This document shows positions 58,863-64,000 of a DNA stretch of 64,000 nt, in pieces (positions within the stretch are counted from its first letter, which is position 1; the number at the start of each line of letters is the position of its first letter). The DNA is from Rugamonas rubra (GTDB taxonomy: Bacteria > Pseudomonadota > Gammaproteobacteria > Burkholderiales > Burkholderiaceae_D): the NCBI RefSeq assembly GCF_900114705.1, contig NZ_FOTW01000011.1, positions 186,001 to 250,000 on the forward strand. The letters run 5' to 3'. The translations under genes and the position numbers were made by a program. The notes under the pieces were generated by a model, which did no database searches, was not told the DNA's origin, and saw nothing but the letters and a program-made list of their open reading frames with translations.

Positions 58863-60317
58863 ATGCGCCAGCCGCCCATCACCACCGCCTCCGGCATTCC
58901 CGTCGCCGACAACCAGAACTCCGCCAGCGCCGGTCCGCGCGGCCCCCTGCTGTTGCAGGACTTCCACCTGATCGAGAAGCTGCAGCACTTCAACCGCGAG
59001 CGCATCCCCGAGCGCGTGGTCCACGCCAAGGGTTCCGGCGCCTACGGCAGCTTCACCGTCACCCACGACATCTCGCGCTACACCAAGGCCAAGCTGTTCA
59101 ACGGCGTCGGCAAGAGCACCGTCACCTTCGCCCGCTTCTCCACCGTCGGCGGCGAGCGCGGCAGCGCCGACACCGAACGCGACCCGCGCGGCTTCGCGCT
59201 GCGCTTCTACACCGAGGAGGGCAACTGGGACCTGGTCGGCAACAACACGCCGATGTTCTTCATCAAGGACCCGATCAAGTTCCCCGACTTCGTCCACACC
59301 CAGAAGCGCTGCCCGCAGAGCAACCTGAAATCGCCGACCATGATGTTCGACTTCTGGAGCAAGGCGCCGGAAAGCCTGCACCAGGTCACCATGCTGTTCT
59401 CCGACCGCGGCACGCCGGACGGCTACCGCCACATGGACGGCTTCGGCAGCCACACCTACAGCCTGGTCAACGAGGCCGGCGAGCGGGTCTACGTCAAGTG
59501 GCACTTCAAGACCCAACAGGGCATCAAGAACCTCAGCGCCGCCGAGGCCTCGCGCCTGGCCGGCGCCGACCCCGACCACGCCCAGCGCGACCTGTTCGAG
59601 GCCATCGAACGCGGCGACTTCCCCCGTTGGGACGTCAAGCTGCAGGTCGCCACCGAGGCCGAGCTGGCCGCCTGGGAGGCGCGCACCGGCTGGAACCCCT
59701 TCGATCTGACCAAGGTGTGGCCGCACAAGGACTTTCCGCTGCAGCCGGTCGGCGTGTTCGAACTGAACCGCAATCCGGACAACTACCACGCCGAGGTCGA
59801 GCAGGCCGCCTTCTCGCCGGCCAACGTGGTGCCCGGCATGGGCTACTCGCCCGACAAGATGCTGCAGGGCCGCCTGTTCGCCTACCACGACGCCCAGCTG
59901 TACCGGGTCGGCACCAACCACCAGCACCTGCCGGTCAACGCGCCGCGCTGCCCCTTCCACAACCAGCAGCGCGACGGCGCCATGGCCATCGCCAACGGCG
60001 GCATCGCGCAGAACTACGCCACCGTCGAGGCCGCCGGCAGCCGGCCGTCCGGCCTGGGCCACGGCGAACCGGGGCTGGCACTGCACGGCGCCGCCGGCCG
60101 CTACGACGGCCGTGGCGGCGAGGACGACTACACCCAGGCCGGCAACCTGTTCCGCCTGATGACGGCGGCCGAGCGGCAGAACCTGTTCGACAACCTGGCC
60201 GGTCCGCTCAGCCAGGTCGGCGCGGAGATCGTGCAGCGCCAGCTGGGCCACTTCGACCAGGCCGACCCGGCCTACGGCGCCGGCGTGCGCGCCGCCTTGC
60301 AGGCGCGCGCCCGCTAG
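58863..60317 (+). CDS. Small-subunit haem catalase (clade 3, KatA-like)
   Basis: A 484-residue monofunctional catalase that splits hydrogen peroxide. Catalytic His54 is in RVVHAKGSGAYG, Asn127 in DLVGNNTPMFF, and the proximal haem ligand Tyr341 in GRLFAYHDAQLYR. Length fits small-subunit clade 3 enzymes with bound NADPH. ATG 58863 is chosen for the CAGGAG site and because the catalase body follows at once (GIPVADNQNSASAG); an upstream in-frame codon at 58812 has no ribosome site. No signal peptide. Its promoter overlaps a palindrome, suggesting oxidative-stress control. Confidence 0.95.
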   Translation: MRQPPITTASGIPVADNQNSASAGPRGPLLLQDFHLIEKLQHFNRERIPERVVHAKGSGAYGSFTVTHDISRYTKAKLFNGVGKSTVTFARFSTVGGERGSADTERDPRGFALRFYTEEGNWDLVGNNTPMFFIKDPIKFPDFVHTQKRCPQSNLKSPTMMFDFWSKAPESLHQVTMLFSDRGTPDGYRHMDGFGSHTYSLVNEAGERVYVKWHFKTQQGIKNLSAAEASRLAGADPDHAQRDLFEAIERGDFPRWDVKLQVATEAELAAWEARTGWNPFDLTKVWPHKDFPLQPVGVFELNRNPDNYHAEVEQAAFSPANVVPGMGYSPDKMLQGRLFAYHDAQLYRVGTNHQHLPVNAPRCPFHNQQRDGAMAIANGGIAQNYATVEAAGSRPSGLGHGEPGLALHGAAGRYDGRGGEDDYTQAGNLFRLMTAAERQNLFDNLAGPLSQVGAEIVQRQLGHFDQADPAYGAGVRAALQARAR

Positions 60318-60488
60318 CGCGCCGGGCGGCGCCGAGTGGGGCCGGGCGCGTCGCCGGCGCGTTCGGCCGGCGCGCCGCCCCGGCCCTGGCGCCGCCGCCC
60401 GCGCCGCCGGTCCTCCCCCTGCGCCACGCGGAACTGCACTACAATCAGGCTGGCAACCCACCACTAGCTTGCGTTTCGCGGAGGTCGT

Positions 60489-61592
60489 TTGAAAAAAACC
60501 ATCAGCAGCAAGGCCGCCGTGTCGGGCCAGGTCGTCCTGGTGCTGCAGGGCGGCGGCGCGCTGGGCGCCTACCAGCTCGGCGTCTACCAGGCCATGCACG
60601 AGGCCGGCATCGAGCCGGACTGGGTCATCGGCACCTCGGTCGGCGCCATCAACGCCGCCATCATCGCCGGCAACCCGCTGCACCAGCGGCTCGAGCGCCT
60701 GCGCCAGTTCTGGCAGCGCATGGAGCAGAACCCGCTCGGCTTCGCCGGCATGCCGCGCGCCTTCGCCAACGCCATGACCATGGGGCAGGGCATTCCCGCC
60801 TTCTTCGAACCCAACCTGGCCGCCTGGTGGAACCTCGACGCCCGCGTCGGCCCCGAGCGCGCCTCCTTCTACCAGACCGCGCCGCTGCGCACCACCCTGG
60901 AAACCCTGGTCGACTTCGACTACCTGAACGCCCACCACACCCGTCTGACGGTGGGCGCCGTCAACGCCCGCAACGGCGCCATGCGCTACTTCGACAGCAG
61001 CAAGGAGAAACTCGACGCCTCGCACATCATGGCCTCCGGCGCCATCCCGCCGGCCTTCCCGGCGGTGCGCATAGACGGCGAGCCCTACTGGGACGGCGGC
61101 ATCTACTCCAACACGCCGATCGAGGCGGTGCTCGACGACGAGCCACGGCGCAGCTCGGTGATCTTCTCGGTGCAGGTGTGGAACCCGGACGGCAGCGAGC
61201 CGCAGAGCGTGCTGCAGGTGCTCGACAAGCACAAGGAGATCCAGTACGCCAGCCGCGCCGGCAACATCGAACAGCAGCGCAAGCTGCACCGGCTGCGCCA
61301 CGTGATCCGCCAGCTCAGCCTGCACCTGCCCGACCAGGCGGCCGCCTCGGCCGAGCTGCGCGAGCTGGCCGCCTGGGGCTGCGGCACCACCATGCACATC
61401 GTCGCGCTGAAGGCGCCCCGCTTGGGCAACGAGGACCACACCAAGGACATCGACTTCAGCGCCCAGGGCATCCGCCAGCGCTGCCAGGCCGGCCAGGACG
61501 ACGCCCGGCGCTTCATCGAGCAGCGTCCCTGGGAGCAGCCGGTCGACCCGATCGAGGGCGTGCTGATCCACGAGCTGCCGCCGCTCGACTGA
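60489..61592 (+). CDS. Patatin-like phospholipase (with DUF3734-like C-terminus)
   Basis: A 367-residue patatin-family lipid hydrolase. Oxyanion hole GGGALGAYQ (residues 21-29), nucleophile Ser50 in GTSVGAIN, and Asp202 in the DGG motif YWDGGIYSNTP complete the Ser-Asp dyad. The C-terminal 130 residues (SAELRELAAWGCGTTMHIV) match the DUF3734 extension common in proteobacterial patatins. A TTG start is used because GGAGG lies 4 nt upstream and MKKTISSKAAVSGQVVLVLQ is the normal N-terminus. No signal peptide, so it may act on membrane lipids from inside or be delivered by another route. Confidence 0.9.
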   Translation: MKKTISSKAAVSGQVVLVLQGGGALGAYQLGVYQAMHEAGIEPDWVIGTSVGAINAAIIAGNPLHQRLERLRQFWQRMEQNPLGFAGMPRAFANAMTMGQGIPAFFEPNLAAWWNLDARVGPERASFYQTAPLRTTLETLVDFDYLNAHHTRLTVGAVNARNGAMRYFDSSKEKLDASHIMASGAIPPAFPAVRIDGEPYWDGGIYSNTPIEAVLDDEPRRSSVIFSVQVWNPDGSEPQSVLQVLDKHKEIQYASRAGNIEQQRKLHRLRHVIRQLSLHLPDQAAASAELRELAAWGCGTTMHIVALKAPRLGNEDHTKDIDFSAQGIRQRCQAGQDDARRFIEQRPWEQPVDPIEGVLIHELPPLD

Positions 61593-61708
61593 GCGTGCCT
61601 CGGCCGTCCGGTGCGGCGGAGCGGGATTTCCTTCCTTGTAAAGAATGTATTGAGTAAAATGAACTGTTGCTCTATTTGAAATGACATTTTTTACATATAA
61701 GGATGAAA

Positions 61709-63631
61709 ATGAAACGTACCCCATGGTTGCCCGAACTGGCTGCCGGCCTGCTGCTGGCGACGCTGGCCGTCGCGGCCCAGGCCCAGTCCCCGGTGTTCAA
61801 CGCCGACAATAAACTGGTTCCCTCGCCCGAGTATCCCGACCGTGGCGACGACCTGCTGTCCTATGAGCCGAACCTGGCATTCCGATTGGGTCGGCCGACC
61901 TTCGGCGCCGGCCTCTCCACCGTGCCGACCTACCAGTCGATCAGCGTGTACTGGGCGCCGCCCGACGGCGCCGAAGGCAACACCGCCACCGTGCATTACC
62001 GTGCCCAGGGCCAGCAGGAGTGGAAGGAGGGCTTGGCCTTGTGGTTCGACCCGCGCAACAAGGAGTATCGCGGCAGCCTCACCATGTTGAAGGCGGGCAC
62101 GTCCTACGAGGTGCAGGTGCAACTGCAAAGCGGCACCACCGAGAGCAAGAACGAAACCACCTGGAGCGACAATTATCCGATCGGCGAGACCCGGATCATG
62201 AAGGGCGGAGTCAAGACGCTGGAACTGGTCGACTCCGGCCGGCCGGATGCCTACGTTCTGTACGTGCCCGAACCCGGCTCGCAAATTGATATGGGCGTGC
62301 CTAACCTGCTGATGGGCAATGGTAATAATTGCATCACGGTCAAAGCGTCATATGTGATCGTGCGTGGTTTTACCCTGAAGAACTGCCAGCGCCAGGGCAT
62401 CGCGATCATGGCGCCGTCGCACGACGTGGTGATCGAGGAGAACGACATCAGCGGCTTCGGTGGCGGCATCCTGAACAGCAACCAGGAGGCGCCGATCGCC
62501 GGGCCGACCAACAAGATCGTCACCGGACGCGAGTACGATGCCGGCATCTACTGCTATAGCTATGTAAACGCGCTCGACCAACGCGCCAGCCGCATCACCA
62601 TTCAACGCAACAGGATCTACGAGCCGCGCTACGGTTCGCAGGATTGGGGGCCCGCGCCCGTCACGCATCCGAATTCGGCGCAGGCCATCATGTTCGGCAA
62701 GTGCGGCACCAACAACGTGATTCGCTATAACGAGATTCGTTCCGTCGCCGGCCACTATTTCAACGACGGCATAGGCGGCGAATCCAATTTCACCTTCGAG
62801 GGCTTCCCCTTTGCCGATTCGGATATCTATGGCAACAACATCTCCGGCGTCTACGACGATGCCATTGAATCGGAGGGCGGCAACCGCAACGTTCGCATAT
62901 GGGGCAACTATCTGCACCGCACCTACATGGGCATTGCCATGGCGGCCGTTGCGCAGGGACCTCTGTATGTCTTTAGGAACGTTCTTGGCGATACCGTTGG
63001 GATGGCCAATCCGAACGCGGCCAACCAAGACACTGCAAGTCACGGTAACTTTTTCAAGATCGGCAGCAAAACCGAGAAGGTGAACGGCGGCCGCATCTAT
63101 CTCTTCCACAATACAAATTTGCAACCCCGTCCACCGGCGGGAACCGGCCTGACGTATAACGTTGGAACCGGCGGCGCGATCGGCATGGCCGGCGGCGCTA
63201 CTTGCAACGTGGTGAGCCGCAACAACGTCATATCGGCGGCCACAAAGTGGTGGACGGTGGTGCAATTGAATGAGGAGTGCGGTAAAAACGACATCGACTA
63301 TGACGTGTATTGGGGGCGCCTGATCGACGGGGTCGAAGCACATGGCACTTACGCCGAGCCTATCTTCAACGCGACTCTGGATCCCGTCCTGGTCAGGGCG
63401 GATCTGCACGACGCCACCGGACCGCGCACTAGCGGACAGGTGTTCAAGGCCACTGTGGACGTCGCGGCGATCGGCGACTTTACGTTGAGAGCCGGTTCCC
63501 TCGGCCGTGGCAAAGCCCAGCGCCTGCCGAACTTCAACGATGAGTACGCCACGCCGGACGCCGGCGCGCACCAAAGCGGCACGGGCAAAATGGAGTTCGG
63601 CGTGGACGCCTACCGCACACCGAAACCGTAA
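61709..63631 (+). CDS. Secreted right-handed beta-helix protein
   Basis: About 640 residues with a Sec signal (cleavage near AQA-QS). Residues about 60-160 look like a fibronectin-III-type domain (YQSISVYWAPPDG...ATVHYRAQG). From about 190 to 560 the repeated N-N-I/V patterns (IVRGFTLKNCQRQGIAI, VVIEENDISGFGGGI, NNVIRYNEIRSVAG, NRNVRIWGNYLHRTY) are those of parallel beta-helix proteins such as pectate lyase-like enzymes. No catalytic site identified. The GC content is lower than in the neighbours. AAGG sits 6 nt before ATG 61709; ATG 61703 is also in frame. Confidence 0.8.
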   Translation: MKRTPWLPELAAGLLLATLAVAAQAQSPVFNADNKLVPSPEYPDRGDDLLSYEPNLAFRLGRPTFGAGLSTVPTYQSISVYWAPPDGAEGNTATVHYRAQGQQEWKEGLALWFDPRNKEYRGSLTMLKAGTSYEVQVQLQSGTTESKNETTWSDNYPIGETRIMKGGVKTLELVDSGRPDAYVLYVPEPGSQIDMGVPNLLMGNGNNCITVKASYVIVRGFTLKNCQRQGIAIMAPSHDVVIEENDISGFGGGILNSNQEAPIAGPTNKIVTGREYDAGIYCYSYVNALDQRASRITIQRNRIYEPRYGSQDWGPAPVTHPNSAQAIMFGKCGTNNVIRYNEIRSVAGHYFNDGIGGESNFTFEGFPFADSDIYGNNISGVYDDAIESEGGNRNVRIWGNYLHRTYMGIAMAAVAQGPLYVFRNVLGDTVGMANPNAANQDTASHGNFFKIGSKTEKVNGGRIYLFHNTNLQPRPPAGTGLTYNVGTGGAIGMAGGATCNVVSRNNVISAATKWWTVVQLNEECGKNDIDYDVYWGRLIDGVEAHGTYAEPIFNATLDPVLVRADLHDATGPRTSGQVFKATVDVAAIGDFTLRAGSLGRGKAQRLPNFNDEYATPDAGAHQSGTGKMEFGVDAYRTPKP

Positions 63632-63663
63632 ACGCGGCACGCGGGGGCGCGCCCGGCCGAAGC

Positions 63664-64000
63664 CTAGTCGACGCGCGTCCCCAGCACCTCCTGGCACACC
63701 TCCAACCAGGCGCGCGCCGCGTGCGACAGGTAGCGCCCGTTCCACACCTGCGCCACCTGCCACTGCAGTTCCGGCTCGACCAGCCGCAGCGCGTCCATGC
63801 GACCGATCGCCAGCCGGTGCACGAAGGGCTGCGGCAGCAGCGCCACACCCATGCCGGCCGAGGCCATCGCCACCAGCCAGTCCCACTGGCCGCTCTGCGC
63901 CGCCACCTGCGGCTCGAAGCCGGCCCGCGCGAAGGCGGCGCGCAGGCTGCGCGTCAGCGCGAAGTCGTCCTTCAGCAGCACCAGCGGCAGCGCCGCCAGC
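63664..64000 (-). CDS. LysR-family regulator, C-terminal part (runs off the window)
   Basis: Only the last 111 or so residues of the effector-binding domain are present; the helix-turn-helix end lies beyond the right edge. LAALPLVLLKDDFALTRSLRAAFARAGF, written here in two parts as LAALPLVLLKDDF and ALTRSLRAAFARAGF, and the ASAGMGVALLPQPFV segment are typical of the second lobe of LysR substrate domains. It converges with the beta-helix gene. Target genes are probably beyond the window. Confidence 0.85.
   Translation of the reverse strand, partial: LAALPLVLLKDDFALTRSLRAAFARAGFEPQVAAQSGQWDWLVAMASAGMGVALLPQPFVHRLAIGRMDALRLVEPELQWQVAQVWNGRYLSHAARAWLEVCQEVLGTRVD

Overview
The window is chromosomal DNA of high G+C content from a betaproteobacterium, most likely Oxalobacteraceae (the Massilia/Duganella/Janthinobacterium/Rugamonas group). 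This is inferred from gene content and codon bias, not from a marker gene. The pointers are the 3' half of an aryl-polyene type pigment cluster, a tandem pair of cyanophycin synthetases with the linked DUF1854/ABC genes, long secreted proteins with Ig-like, RTX and DUF4214 domains, and tRNA-Pro(GGG).

Layout. (1) 1-13006: right-hand end of an aryl-polyene (APE) cluster. It holds an ammonia-lyase-like C-terminus, a hot-dog thioesterase, a LolA-like protein, an MMPL/RND exporter, an FAD oxidoreductase, a DUF3261-like lipoprotein, ketosynthase, dehydratase, ketoreductase, a second ketosynthase, a small secreted protein and a phosphopantetheinyl transferase. Most of these genes overlap by 4-8 nt. 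A lipoprotein, a polysaccharide deacetylase (minus strand) and a methyltransferase follow. (2) 13260-16093: an LplT-like MFS/PlsC fusion and a secreted lipoprotein. (3) 16331-23024: a tripartite RND efflux operon with a palindromic operator in its promoter and a TetR regulator downstream. (4) 23085-24889: FAH-family hydrolase, sirtuin and tRNA-Pro. (5) 25071-27507: a lower-GC two-gene module (nucleotidyltransferase-like gene plus partner) just after the tRNA, then a decayed secreted-protein gene. (6) 27641-29377: a chemoreceptor on the minus strand.

(7) 29641-34897 is the most interesting part: a compact, apparently undescribed RiPP (ribosomally made, modified peptide) operon. A strong promoter precedes a 62-residue precursor, a stem-loop, an MvdD/graspetide-like ATP-grasp ligase, a Clp-fold SDH-family serine protease, a MauE-like membrane redox protein, a membrane-anchored thioredoxin-like protein with a CVKC site, and an ABC exporter. 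The five enzyme and transport genes are translationally coupled by 4-nt overlaps. The precursor ends in a segment bounded by two cysteines, which fits the redox pair.

(8) 34931-42937: a cyanophycin locus. The DUF1854 protein and its ABC transporter lie on the minus strand. Two synthetases lie on the plus strand: the first has a degenerate Mur-ligase P-loop and a short C-terminus (CphA2-like), the second is canonical CphA. (9) 43454-58746: a phage-tail-collar-like protein, then two giant paralogous repeat proteins of 2515 and 2101 residues. (10) 58863-64000: catalase, patatin-like phospholipase, a secreted beta-helix protein of lower GC, and the C-terminus of a LysR regulator running off the window on the minus strand.

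Functional assignments rest on motif recognition by eye; no database search was possible.
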